Positions 1-9,465 of a stretch of DNA of 64,000 nt are shown in pieces. Every line of letters begins with the position of its first letter. The first letter of the stretch is position 1. A model generated the notes under the pieces. It was not told the origin of the DNA and did no database searches. It saw only the letters and a list, made by a program, of their open reading frames with translations. Both the position numbers and the translations under genes were made by a program. The stretch comes from Coemansia sp. RSA 487 (taxonomy: Eukaryota > Kickxellomycota > Kickxellomycetes > Kickxellales > Kickxellaceae), in the NCBI GenBank assembly GCA_027577595.1, contig JANBRJ010000001.1:1-64000 (forward strand), in the 5' to 3' direction.

Positions 1-1966
1 GTTCGTTGAGAGAGTTTCTAGTCACGCTATATTGCGACGCGATCCATCATCGGTTGGACGCTAGCATTCAAATTTATCAGACGAAGCCGCCGACGAATTC
101 GGCCGAGTATAAAACCTTCCTTGAGGAATATAAAATTCTATGCAAACGCGGCGTATACAATGTCGGACAGGGGCTTGCAACAGATATACCCATTGTGAAA
201 CTTCCGATCAAGCTTTGTAACCGGTTCATTACTGAAGCAGCGACTAATACAGCGCATAAGTTCGATGCGGTTGTTTCAAATGCTAGGAGCTTCTTCGCAG
301 CCAAAAAGGCAATGCAGTGGGAGCCAGTTAAAATCGATGTAATGAAGACAGCTACACCTCGTTGTGATCTGAACAACTGGCCGAAGGTTGTGAGGACCGA
401 CAAGTTCTTGGTTGTTCTGTGTTTATCAAAACGAGTCTGTTGAATGGGACGCCTGCACAAATCCTGCCTGCGGAGCAGTTGTGTATTGATGGCATGGCTA
501 ACGAAATCCCGGTTCACATCTTGGTGGATGGTGGGTCGCAGATAACTATTGCTGATGAGGAGATTTGCAAGAAGTAGAAAATCAAGCTGTATGGTTTGGA
601 CGTGTCGATACCGACTGTTTTGGCAGATGGCACACACTTTCATGACTGTACAAAGCACTGCAGTTTGCCTATTCATTTCGGTGGCAATTTGCGCATTAAT
701 ACCTATTGCTTGGCGATGCCAGCGACGGCTGATATTCTGCTCAGTAGCAACTGGCTGAAAGAGTACAAGAGCGTTATCCATTGCGAGGAGGACGCTGTAT
801 TTATTACTGAAAAGATAAGTGTTGGAAAATCACAGGAACAGCGGTTCGGGCTGCGTCTGTTGCAGAGAACGCGGTCAAACTGATTACAGTCAATGCAGTG
901 ACAAGGTTAGTGAAAGACGACAATGTCGACTCGATGGGCTGGGTTTGCATGAGATTTCCCGAGGACGGTTTGAAGTCTCAGTTGTCTGTTGCGGCACTGG
1001 CGACGAGTCAGGAAGCTCAGCTGGTGATGTTGTGCTCAAAGCATAGGCAGGCACTTGAGCAGCTGCCGGTCGCCAGGGCGCCGTATCGTTTGTCACATGC
1101 AGAGATGGTCGAGATGGAGAAGCAGATAGGCGAATTGCTGAAGAAAGGTTACATTCGCACGTCTGCGTCGCCTTGGGCTGCTCCAGTGTTGTTTGTGCAC
1201 AAGAAGAATGGTACACTGCGCGTATGCGTTGATTATCGCGGCTTGAACAAGTGTACGATTAAAGATGTGTTTCCAATGCCACTTATTGATGGCTTGCTTG
1301 ATGAGACACGTGGCGCGTATATGTTTTCGAAGATCAATCTTGTTTAGGCTTATCGCCAGGTGCGTATTCGTGATAAGGATATTCCGAAGACAGCTTTCCG
1401 AACGAAGTTGGGATCGTACGAGTGCACGGTCGTGCCATTTGGGCCGGCAAATGCACCGGCGGTGTTCCAGCGAGTGATGAACCATGCACCACGCGATTTG
1501 ATTGGCAAGTGTTGCATTGTGTATCTGAATGATATGTTGATTTATTCAAGGAATGCTGAAGAACACGCGAAACATTTGGATGCAGTACTCCAGCGTTTGC
1601 AGGAGAACAATCTACGTACAAAGCCAGAGAAATGCGAGTTTTTAAGGATTCGGTCGAGTTCTTGGGTTATGTGATCACAAAGAACGGCTTGAGAACAGAT
1701 CCAGGCAAAGTGGCAGCGGTTAAAAATTGGCGTGTGCCCGAATCGTTTACTGATGTTCGGGCTTTCCTCGGTCTTAGTGGTTATTATCGTCGTTTTGTCA
1801 AAGACTGCTCGCGGATTGCTATACCACTGATGAATTTGCTGGCGGCGAAGGAGTTTGGTTGGAATGGCAAAGCAGAATCGGCATTTAATGAGCTGAAGGA
1901 ACGGCTGTCGTCTGCACCGATTATCAAGCAGTTTGGTCCGAAACGAGCGATTCGTGTTGAAATACC
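1..1966 (+). mobile_element. Degenerate Ty3/gypsy retrotransposon gag-pol fragment
   Basis: The fragment enters from the left edge. In order it shows a gag-like stretch (to about 443), a retropepsin-like segment (about 448-800) with ILVDGGSQ in place of the usual D-T/S-G active site, and a reverse transcriptase (about 1090-1700) with recognisable blocks such as [23 protein letters not shown] and FLGYVITKNGL. It is dead. There are in-frame TAG codons at 575-577 and 1345-1347 and a frame change in the T-run near 1641. The catalytic YxDD box reads YLND at 1522-1533. The RT connection domain (LSGYYRRFV) is followed by only the first residues of RNase H; the sequence then switches abruptly near 1966 into a transposase on the other strand. 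No integrase, tRNA primer site or LTR is visible. The Ty3/gypsy assignment rests on RT block order and is secure; the family within gypsy is not determined. Confidence 0.88.
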
Positions 1967-2690
1967 CCCATTTTACTTTGGACCAAAGCTCCTCAATGGG
2001 ATTTAGAAAGGGCGAGTATGGAAACAGATATAGGCGCTTGTATCGTCTGTTTTCTATTAGATCTCGAATGGCTAATGGCGTGTGGGTTGGAGCATGTTCC
2101 ACTACAAGATAGTGGCCTTTCATGTTCTTTGCATCCAGCACATCGATTACCTTTGATATGTAGGCCAGAAAGTGCTCTTATTCGTGTACCAACACGCCCA
2201 CTAATCCTGATCTCGTTACCATTGGCTTTTCTCTTTCTGGCAGCAGAAACGACTTGAGGCTTTCTCAATGAAACATCAACCACAACTGCGCTAGACATTG
2301 CACCCAGGATGGTTATTGAAATGCCTGTTGCCTTGGGCACAATTCCCTTTGCTGTTTTCCCTATCAATGAGCGACCAAATTTTCTTTGGATGTGCAAGTT
2401 GAATCCAGCCTCGTCAATGAAAACGCAGTTTATGGCAAAGTCAAGATTGGTCATCTGCTCCCACTGCTCAACCCTTTCCTTTCTCAATGCAATTGCTCTG
2501 TCAGAGTTTCATTCTGTAGGGAGCTTTTCTAGCTTCTTTAGTGCTAAGCAGCATTTGCCAATCAAATGCCTGTGTAGTGCTGACACTGATATCGTCAGGC
2601 CGTTGAATGCTTCACATAGACATTTCTTGATGCGTGCCAGCACTGCAGTTGGGTTCTTGTTCAAGGTAGTGGTGGTATTTCTTCAGATTA
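1966..2690 (-). mobile_element. Degenerate DDE (Tc1/IS630-like, DDE_3) transposase fragment
   Basis: Reading the minus strand from about 2690 gives a helix-turn-helix-like segment (LTISVSALHRHLI), then an in-frame TGA (2510-2512), then RVEQWEQM and the first catalytic block VFIDEAGFNLH. Next comes a frameshift around 2150, then LVVEHAPTH and the terminal block YSPFLNPIEELWSKVK. This order matches the DDE_3 endonuclease family common in mucoralean and related fungi. The second catalytic position, normally D in VxDNAPxH, is E here, and the stop and frameshift confirm inactivity. The reading frame is cut at about 1966, exactly where the gypsy fragment begins, so the C-terminus after WSKVKWG is missing. 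No terminal inverted repeats could be identified. Confidence 0.82.
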
Positions 2691-2716
2691 CTAGGTTTTG
2701 TTATGCTCAATGTTAA

Positions 2717-3045
2717 CTAACCACATCAAAAGCACAGGCAGAGGCCAAGAAGCCAACCCGGTTTAGTGTGGAGCAATAGGCGTGTAGCGAGCAGCTTTCT
2801 CCACAAAGCCCAGTTTATGCCTCTTGCTTCCAAGCGCAAATATAATGCCAGCTGACGCAAACGACTTTTTCTTGGAACGCAAAATGCATTACTGCCACCG
2901 CAAACCTTTCACCATCCGATACATATGCATCCTTATTCAACGCAACCAGTTTTGCAAAACACTGCATGTACCATGAGACGAAAGAAAACTTTTTTGAAGT
3001 GAAAAGCTAAACAACGAAAACTGTTTCTTATAAGCAGCACGCATA
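2717..3045. other. Intergenic, no gene seen
   Basis: This stretch lies between the transposase relic and the stop codon of the acyl-CoA ligase. No coherent reading frame or recognisable repeat is visible. It probably holds decayed transposon sequence and the 3' untranslated region of the minus-strand ligase. Confidence 0.5.
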
Positions 3046-4689
3046 TTAAAGCTTTGACTTTTGCTTGAGCCTGTCGGCTTCAATGTCTTTGAGCACGCGA
3101 CGAAGGATCTTTCCGGTGGCCGATTTTGGAACGGCATCGATGACCTCCACGCCGCCACGAAGCTTCTTGTAGTCCACAACACGATCCGCAACCCATTCGG
3201 CGATATCCTTTTCGATCCCAGGTCTCTTTGCTTCAGGGCGAACAACAACAAACGCTTTGGGAAGCTCGGTTGCGCGTGTCTTGTCGTATACGGGAATGAC
3301 AGCAGAGTCGACGATGTCGGGATGGTCGGTCAAAAGGCCCTCGAGCTCGGCCGGCGCAACCTGGAACCCCTTGTACTTTATCAGTTCCTTCTTGCGGTCT
3401 GTGATGTACACATTTCCCGCGGAGTCGATGTACCCGATGTCCCCTGTGTGCAGGAACCGGTCGCTGCGGATAGCGTTGTCAGTCGCCTCCTTGTTCTTGT
3501 AGTACCCAAGCATGACCTGCGGGCCACGCACGCAGAGCTCGCCCACCTGGCCAATGCCAAGGTCTTTATCATCCTCATCAACGAACGCAGCTTCCGTGTT
3601 TGGGCACAGCTGGCCAGCCGATCCGGGTTTATCAGAATTGCACAGAGAACGGGTTACAATCGGACTTGTCTCTGACATCCCATACCCCTGGGTGACAAGT
3701 ATGCCTAGCTTCGTTGCTGCCTCGGTTTGCAGCTCCTTGCTCAGAGGAGCAGCGCCAGAGTTAATGAACCTGAGGCTAGAAATGTCGTACTTTTTCGTCA
3801 GCGGACTCTTGGTCAGCGCCAGGATAATAGGCGGCGCAAGGTACACGGTGTCCACGCGGTGGCTCTGGATAAGAGAGCAGAACCCAGCAAAATCAAACTT
3901 CTCCATGATGACGTTGAGTGATCCGGTGAGGAGACTGACGCTGCTGATCAGGATACCGTAGATATGGAACATCGGGAGTATTTGCAGCCAGCATCTTTGG
4001 GGCTTGTTCTGCATAGCATCCACGAGTCCCCTGTCGTGCCGGTCGACCTCCAAGAATTGAAGCGCGTTGGAAACCATGTTGGAGTGCGACAGAACCACGC
4101 CCTTGGGTTTCCCACTGGTTCCAGAGCTAAACACGATAAATGAAGGTGTGGTTTCTGCCTCAGCGCTGCTTCTCAGGTACACACGCGGGAATGGCTGCGA
4201 CGAGAATATGTCGCAGACATTGTTGTCTCCGTCAATCGTCAATATGTTGCTCTCTGGGATGGTCAGCCGCGCCAGCTGTAACGCCTCCTTGATTGCCGGC
4301 ACCCTTTCTTGCATCGTGATGACGGCCTTGGCTTCAGTGACGCCGAGCTGGTGCGCAAGCTCGCGTGACGTATACTCAGGATTCGCTGTTGTCACCACGC
4401 CGCCGAGCATCTGGACGCTCATCGTCGCAACTGGATAGAACAATGTGTTTGGGAGGACAATGGCAACAATATCTCCACGGCGGATGCCAATCTTGTTGTA
4501 CAGACCCGACGCAGATGCCTGTGTTTGGGATTCAAGCTCTGCAAAGCTCAGCGACTGCGCTTTGTCAATCATTGCAGTGCGGTTTGGCTCTCTGCCATAA
4601 ACAGTGTTCTCCCGCATATACGAGAACACGAAAGTTGGCAGGTCCACACCAGGGATGTCAATATCTGGAGTCAGCGATTTAAATATCAT
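3046..4689 (-). CDS. Peroxisomal acyl-CoA synthetase, 4-coumarate-CoA ligase-like (ANL superfamily)
   Basis: A 547-residue adenylate-forming enzyme that would activate a carboxylic acid as an acyl-adenylate and transfer it to CoA. The sequence shows the P-loop-like SSGTSGKPKGV near residue 188, the YGMSETSP box, HTGDIGYID, the hinge region TDRKKELIKYKG, and the C-terminal catalytic lysine motif SATGKILRR. The protein ends in SKL, a canonical type 1 peroxisomal targeting signal, so it should act in the peroxisome, possibly in fatty or aromatic acid beta-oxidation. The first ATG is at 4689 (MIFKSLTPDI); the open frame continues upstream without an ATG. Substrate cannot be read from sequence. 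Members of this clade include plant 4CL, luciferase-like and medium-chain ligases; true phenylpropanoid 4CL activity is not implied. Confidence 0.9.
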   Translation of the reverse strand: MIFKSLTPDIDIPGVDLPTFVFSYMRENTVYGREPNRTAMIDKAQSLSFAELESQTQASASGLYNKIGIRRGDIVAIVLPNTLFYPVATMSVQMLGGVVTTANPEYTSRELAHQLGVTEAKAVITMQERVPAIKEALQLARLTIPESNILTIDGDNNVCDIFSSQPFPRVYLRSSAEAETTPSFIVFSSGTSGKPKGVVLSHSNMVSNALQFLEVDRHDRGLVDAMQNKPQRCWLQILPMFHIYGILISSVSLLTGSLNVIMEKFDFAGFCSLIQSHRVDTVYLAPPIILALTKSPLTKKYDISSLRFINSGAAPLSKELQTEAATKLGILVTQGYGMSETSPIVTRSLCNSDKPGSAGQLCPNTEAAFVDEDDKDLGIGQVGELCVRGPQVMLGYYKNKEATDNAIRSDRFLHTGDIGYIDSAGNVYITDRKKELIKYKGFQVAPAELEGLLTDHPDIVDSAVIPVYDKTRATELPKAFVVVRPEAKRPGIEKDIAEWVADRVVDYKKLRGGVEVIDAVPKSATGKILRRVLKDIEADRLKQKSKL

Positions 4690-5364
4690 GCCTTTGAAGA
4701 AAGAAAAACAATAGATGTTAGTTACGAATATGTAGCAATGCAAGCGGATGGCTAGAAATGAAAAAGAAAGAGCTTGAAAGAGAGCCTATGCTTGCTTTAT
4801 ATAGCACGGATGTGTTGGTCCGGAAACAGGCTATTGCTTTGATGCATTGCACAGTGTATAGACATTTAGCTCGTAGAGGAACTTTCTTGGCCCCATCTTT
4901 CTTCCGGTAAGCATGTTAAATAAAGGAGTAAACACGGAATAGCGAGAAGAGCGCTCCTCCGCACGGACAAATGCCACCTCCATGTTTACCGAATTATAAA
5001 AAGCTAATACACAACCGCACCAAATAAGGCAAACAACCGACAGACACAGAGGTGCGTGCACATGTGACTGCCATCTTCCTGGTCACATGAAGAATCAGTG
5101 CACAGGATTGGTGGGTGGAGTTTCCTCTTTTGGGCACCAAGATAATAAACTGTGGATTGGTAATGCTTCAATAGCATATGCACACTTCTTTAAGTGGCCA
5201 TGCTCAAAATGTAAACGTAAGGATAATGCGGCTTTTGGGAAGATTGTTGTTCTTCGTAAATAAATAATGCACTCATACTGGACTTTCTATCCTTCAAGGA
5301 CTATAGTTTCATTAAAAAACCGAGCTTAACACAATATCGTTAATTTACAACAGACAGGAACAAA
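4690..5364. other. Intergenic, no gene seen
   Basis: The stretch holds the upstream region of the acyl-CoA ligase and the downstream flank of the first FunK1 gene. Several short frames exist, including a 76-codon one on the minus strand at 4831-5061, but none resembles a known protein. The sequence is AT-rich. The inverted duplication begins at about 5365. Confidence 0.5.
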
Positions 5365-7881
5365 ACTGAAACACTTGACTAATCGTCACACCGTTGACGC
5401 TTTGTTGCTTGTCTGTCACTACCCTCGCCCTCGCCAGCCCTTTTATCGACGTCCAACGACAAATCTTGCACTCTATTCATCTGCTCGGCGATCAAAGGAG
5501 AAGAATTGGCAGCGACAGCTGACGGCACAAGCCCGGAATCCATAAATCCACTAGCCAGGGTCGTATCGGCAGACCGCTGCATGTCGGCATCTTCTAGAAA
5601 GTCACCAGCAATGAACTGGTTATTCTCGTGGAATAGAAACTTGTACATCGAATTCAGGACTGCCGTGGTGATTGGCAAACAGCCTGATACCCCAAAGTGC
5701 TTGAGGTAGGCTGTGCGGCTAACCAAGCAGCCTATCCTTGCTGCTGCTGTCATGCTGTTTCCGACAAAGCAAAACCCAAGAGGCGGCGACTTGTCCTTGT
5801 CCAGGCTCCCGTTGGATATGGCCAACGAATGGAGCGCCACATAGAATATAGATTCCATGTCGTGGATCAGGCCGCGGGATGATGCGCCAAGGAGGACCTG
5901 AATGCTCATAAAAAGCGATGTACCAGTGATCGAGTCGTGCCTTGCCTCCTCCTCGGCCACTTCTACCCTGCTGAAGCGCCATTTCTCCTCGATCAGATCG
6001 ATGCCTTCTATCGCGATGTCGTCGCGCAGCTTGGCATAGCCCCAGTCAATGACTTTGGCCTTCCCATTCTTGATCGCGATGTTGCCAGAAGAGATGTCCC
6101 GATGGAGCACACCGGCCGAGTATGCCTTTGCAATGCACTCCGAAGATCGTTTGACTGCATCGCGAACCACTCGTTCCAGAATCTTCTGCTTGCGATCATT
6201 CGATTTGTGGCTCTGGGCAAACTCGTCAATCGTGACGCCACAGTACTCAACGACAAGGAACTCGAGGCGGTATCCGAATCGGTCGTGCTCGATGACGCCG
6301 CTTGTGTAGACCTCCGGTATCAAGCCCTTGCAGTGCTCCTCGAGCAGCTGATACGCAGCGCCCTCGGGAAAGCGGCTCACGGGAACCCACGTAAGCTTCA
6401 GTACAGCGTCCTTGCCCTCGAATGTCACTCGGTACATATATGAGGAACGACGAATAATTCGAACTGGGCGCGAGATCCTTTTACGTATAATACCAATGCC
6501 AGCGCCAGTTGGATTTGGTGTAAGGCTGATTTTGGTGGTGCCATCGACTTTGGGCTTGGAAAAGGCGAAACAAGCAAAATCATCTAGGATCTCGCAAACG
6601 TGCCCAAATTCAGAAGCGCGGAGTGTAGCAAAGAACCATAAAAGCTGAAGGGCTTCCTCGATTCCAGCAAGTTCCACATGTTTATCGACGAAAATGACGG
6701 ATCCTAGAGGAGAAATCATGAGCCCCCTCCGTGTTGAAACTACCAACCATAGCTCGCCTCCATGCAGCAGGAAGATCGGAACAAAGATCCTTGTGGCTTG
6801 TTCGGCCCATATTTGAAGCGCGTAATCTCCGAGTTGCCCGATAACCTTCAAGGGTACATTACTCTCATACACACTCCACTTCGCTTCCATGGCCATGTGA
6901 GCAGCTTGGTAGCTTCTGTCTTTATTAGTCTTAGAGATGAAAAGACCATCAGGCTTGGTTTTTGAGCCCGAGACTGCCTTGTTTTGGAAGTCGATGTACT
7001 TGAGCGACGACTTTTTCTCGACGCCTGGCCACCTGGTTTTATCGACGCACTGCATCTGCTCCCATAGCCGCTCAAAGTGCTTGGTAAGTGCACGCTCAGA
7101 GGTCTCAAGACTTTTACCTGTGAGATCTGCAACGCCTGCCTCACGCATCTCCGTGAGCGCTTCTTTTGGATACTTGAGATGTTTCTCCAAACGCTTGGGT
7201 GCCTTTTTAGCAAGATCGGTAAACAGCCCTTTGGATGCATCATCAAACCTGGAATAGCTATCAAAAAGATTCAATTGGAGAATAAGCTGAGAAAACGAAA
7301 CGTAATCAATGTTTCCTTTAAGAGCTTCAACGATTTTTTCGCGTCTCTTCTCCGTAGCAGGATCGCATGCGTATGCTTCGGGGTCTTCTGCAGCAGTCTT
7401 CGCACGGTTTGCCGCAGGAGTGCTGAAATGGCTTGACAGTCCAACTGATTGGGACCCAGAGCCAATGGGCACAGCGTTGCCACTGCTCTCACCAGGCTCT
7501 TGTCCGGCGTCTGGTGGGCGGGGTATTGCTGACATTTACAAAAAATACAATAATAAATTAGAGGTTTATACAAAGGGCAAGGCTGTTTGGGAAGAGTCAA
7601 AAGGAGAAATAAGAAGGTAAAGGCATTTGAGAGTGAATATCCAGCCTTTGTTTATTTTTTTTTGCTGACTGAAGCTGTTTTTTCCACTCTCAATTCCCAA
7701 ACAACAATTTGTCTGATACCGTAATCCGCAGCACTGTGATCAGCAAAGAGGTAAAGTGATTTTCTGTTTACTATAAAATCGATGCTGTCTGATTGGCAAG
7801 GCTGGGAAGCGATCAGGCTGATTCAGGGACATCATCGTCGGTGGTCCAGTCCATCAAAGCCTAAACGTCCAAGACAAACCA
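5365..7881 (-). repeat. Inverted duplication, copy 1 (FunK1 gene plus promoter)
   Basis: This 2.5 kb block reappears at 23011-25527 in opposite orientation. Similarity starts about 12 bases beyond the FunK1 stop codon (AAGTGTTT is shared) and continues through the gene and about 345 bases of 5' flank. It ends sharply at 7881, where AGACAAACCA is followed by unrelated sequence in the two copies. The 5' flank is almost identical between copies, so the promoter was duplicated with the gene. No target-site duplication or transposon terminus is apparent at either edge, so the mechanism looks like segmental duplication. Confidence 0.92.
5379..7535 (-). CDS. FunK1 fungal protein kinase with PD-(D/E)XK-like N-terminal half (copy 1)
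   Basis: 718 residues. The C-terminal half is a fungal-type protein kinase domain (Pkinase_fungal, FunK1). It has a candidate ATP-anchoring lysine K380 in DAVLKLTW, catalytic HRD at 478-480 (GVLHRDIS), N485, and DWG at 497-499 in place of DFG. All key catalytic residues are present, so it is probably active. The N-terminal half contains P195-D196 followed by E217-A-K219, then a QLGDY segment. That spacing resembles a PD-(D/E)XK nuclease core, but this is an inference from motif alone. The C-terminus is basic (KRQRCDD). No signal peptide or membrane segment is visible. FunK1 genes are lineage-expanded in fungi and their roles are mostly unknown. It differs from copy 2 mainly in two patches (residues about 82-102 and 318-350). 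The start ATG is the first in frame and is conserved in both copies. Confidence 0.88.
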   Translation of the reverse strand: MSAIPRPPDAGQEPGESSGNAVPIGSGSQSVGLSSHFSTPAANRAKTAAEDPEAYACDPATEKRREKIVEALKGNIDYVSFSQLILQLNLFDSYSRFDDASKGLFTDLAKKAPKRLEKHLKYPKEALTEMREAGVADLTGKSLETSERALTKHFERLWEQMQCVDKTRWPGVEKKSSLKYIDFQNKAVSGSKTKPDGLFISKTNKDRSYQAAHMAMEAKWSVYESNVPLKVIGQLGDYALQIWAEQATRIFVPIFLLHGGELWLVVSTRRGLMISPLGSVIFVDKHVELAGIEEALQLLWFFATLRASEFGHVCEILDDFACFAFSKPKVDGTTKISLTPNPTGAGIGIIRKRISRPVRIIRRSSYMYRVTFEGKDAVLKLTWVPVSRFPEGAAYQLLEEHCKGLIPEVYTSGVIEHDRFGYRLEFLVVEYCGVTIDEFAQSHKSNDRKQKILERVVRDAVKRSSECIAKAYSAGVLHRDISSGNIAIKNGKAKVIDWGYAKLRDDIAIEGIDLIEEKWRFSRVEVAEEEARHDSITGTSLFMSIQVLLGASSRGLIHDMESIFYVALHSLAISNGSLDKDKSPPLGFCFVGNSMTAAARIGCLVSRTAYLKHFGVSGCLPITTAVLNSMYKFLFHENNQFIAGDFLEDADMQRSADTTLASGFMDSGLVPSAVAANSSPLIAEQMNRVQDLSLDVDKRAGEGEGSDRQATKRQRCDD

Positions 7882-7942
7882 TTATTTGTATTAGAGCTTG
7901 TAACCCCGTCCCAAGTATCAAAAATAAAAAACTATACAGCGG

Positions 7943-9175
7943 CTAAGGTGACATGTACAACGATCGAATGGGCGGGAAAGGTGTTTGCTTGCTAAGAACG
8001 GCGATTCCATGGTCGTGCGCCAAATAGCCTTTAATATATCCGCCGAATACCATGTCTGCTAGGATGCACTCAACCTCAGCAAGCTCTATTTGTAGGATCC
8101 CTGCAGCTGCAAAGCCCGCTTGAAACTGAGAGAACGGAATCCTGCTTGCCTTGTTCTCAACAAGATACACTTTGTACAGAAGTTGCCTGACAGCCACTTT
8201 TCGGAGCTGTTCTGTAGCTGTGTACGTGCCGATTGCAGCCAGCTGCTGCTCCTTCTCCCGGAGCAACGAATCGAATTGGCCAAGGTTTCCTGACTTTGCA
8301 GCCTTTGCTAACTCGCCGTAGAGGGATTTTATCGGCGGGTAGCGGCGGAGAAGACGCGACTTGGGCATCAGCCCCTCCATCATCATGATTGGTGTCAAAT
8401 GAACAAGAATCCGTATCTTGTTCCTAAACGCATCACGATGACAATGTTCGAGGGCGAAGAGCAGATCGTCTTTGGCCAAGGAATACTTTTCGCCGCGGAA
8501 GGCAAGCATCCCGCGATGGAAGCGGAAAGTGACTTGGTTGCCCATCGGGAACCGCTCAAGCGAGGGCAGTTCGGATGTTTTGATTGCCCGGATCATGCTG
8601 TTGCATAGGTTGTACGCCTTGAGTCGCAAATACAGCTTGAACAAAATGTTGGCCATATGATACGTTCCCCATTTGCGCGACTTGCTAAGCAGGGGTTCAC
8701 GATCCGTCATGCACAGCGAGAAACCCTGATTGATGGTACGTGTAGCCTCTTCGATCTTTCGGGCATGTGGGTCAGCAATCGGAGATGGCTGCTGTTTGTC
8801 TGCGTGCTGCGCAGCGTCGCTCAGATCGTTGCTAATTACAAACAGCGCAAACACACCCCAGCGCGACATGTTTGGGAACTCGCGCAAAAACGAGTTGTAC
8901 ATGTCCAATTTGTGTTTGTACGCTACGGTGAAATCGCCGTGTCGATACGCTGCCGCTGCCTGGAGATGCTGTATTGTCATCATGTCCCACAGAGGTCGTT
9001 TCTTCTCCTCGTAAAGCACGCTCCAGCAGCCATCGCTTTGCCAGATATCATCAAGAACTTTTGTTGTATAAATAGAGTTGATGGATATCACCTGTGCAAG
9101 CTCTTCGGCGTTCTTCGCCTTTTTGAGCATCCTGAATTTGTATATGGCCATATCAAGCCGCTGCACGCCCGACAT
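7943..9175 (-). CDS. CSN12: PCI-domain protein, CSN12/THP1/PCID2 family
   Basis: 410 residues, complete from ATG to stop. The central RKWGTYHMANILFKLY-type segment, the FHRGMLAF...EHCHRDAF tetratricopeptide-like stretch and the C-terminal winged-helix portion (EVECILADMVFGGYIKGYL) match the Csn12/Thp1/PCID2 family of PCI proteins. Family members act in the TREX-2 complex (mRNA export coupled to transcription) or associate with the COP9 signalosome; Csn12 of yeast has also been linked to splicing. Family membership is clear. Which of the two paralogous functions applies cannot be decided here, because fungi may have both Thp1 and Csn12. It lies just inside the first FunK1 repeat, 62 bases from its boundary. 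Confidence 0.86.
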   Translation of the reverse strand: MSGVQRLDMAIYKFRMLKKAKNAEELAQVISINSIYTTKVLDDIWQSDGCWSVLYEEKKRPLWDMMTIQHLQAAAAYRHGDFTVAYKHKLDMYNSFLREFPNMSRWGVFALFVISNDLSDAAQHADKQQPSPIADPHARKIEEATRTINQGFSLCMTDREPLLSKSRKWGTYHMANILFKLYLRLKAYNLCNSMIRAIKTSELPSLERFPMGNQVTFRFHRGMLAFRGEKYSLAKDDLLFALEHCHRDAFRNKIRILVHLTPIMMMEGLMPKSRLLRRYPPIKSLYGELAKAAKSGNLGQFDSLLREKEQQLAAIGTYTATEQLRKVAVRQLLYKVYLVENKASRIPFSQFQAGFAAAGILQIELAEVECILADMVFGGYIKGYLAHDHGIAVLSKQTPFPPIRSLYMSP

Positions 9176-9465
9176 TATGCGCTTTTAGAATATTTAGTAT
9201 GCTTGTCGTTTATAAAGATCTAGATGTATAACAAGATAAAAAAAAAGTACAATAGATCAGAATAAACCTGTAACTAATTGTTGGAAAGTGCTGAGAAAGT
9301 TGCTGACGCGGACGTTTTTGTATTTATACAGGAAGCGCGTACATGCAAGTTGTATCTCGACTATGGGCAGAAAGCACGCCGCGTAGTGTCACCTGCTGTC
9401 AACACACAATTCATGTAAACATCCAGACACACTCAGAACATCGATGATAGACAAATGGCGTGTTG

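Noticed and set aside
1964-1994. Sequence at the transposon junction as a terminal inverted repeat after a TA target
   Set aside because: These bases encode ELWSKVKWG of the transposase itself and no inverted partner was found near 2700-2850.
4690-4743. N-terminal extension or mini-intron upstream of the acyl-CoA ligase
   Set aside because: The in-frame extension begins at TTG. GTAACTAAC...CTTCAAAG looks like intron ends but spans only about 35 bases, shorter than any intron found here.
4831-5061. 76-codon minus-strand frame with a hydrophobic start resembling a signal peptide
   Set aside because: Too short and isolated, no homologue recognised, and likely chance in promoter sequence.
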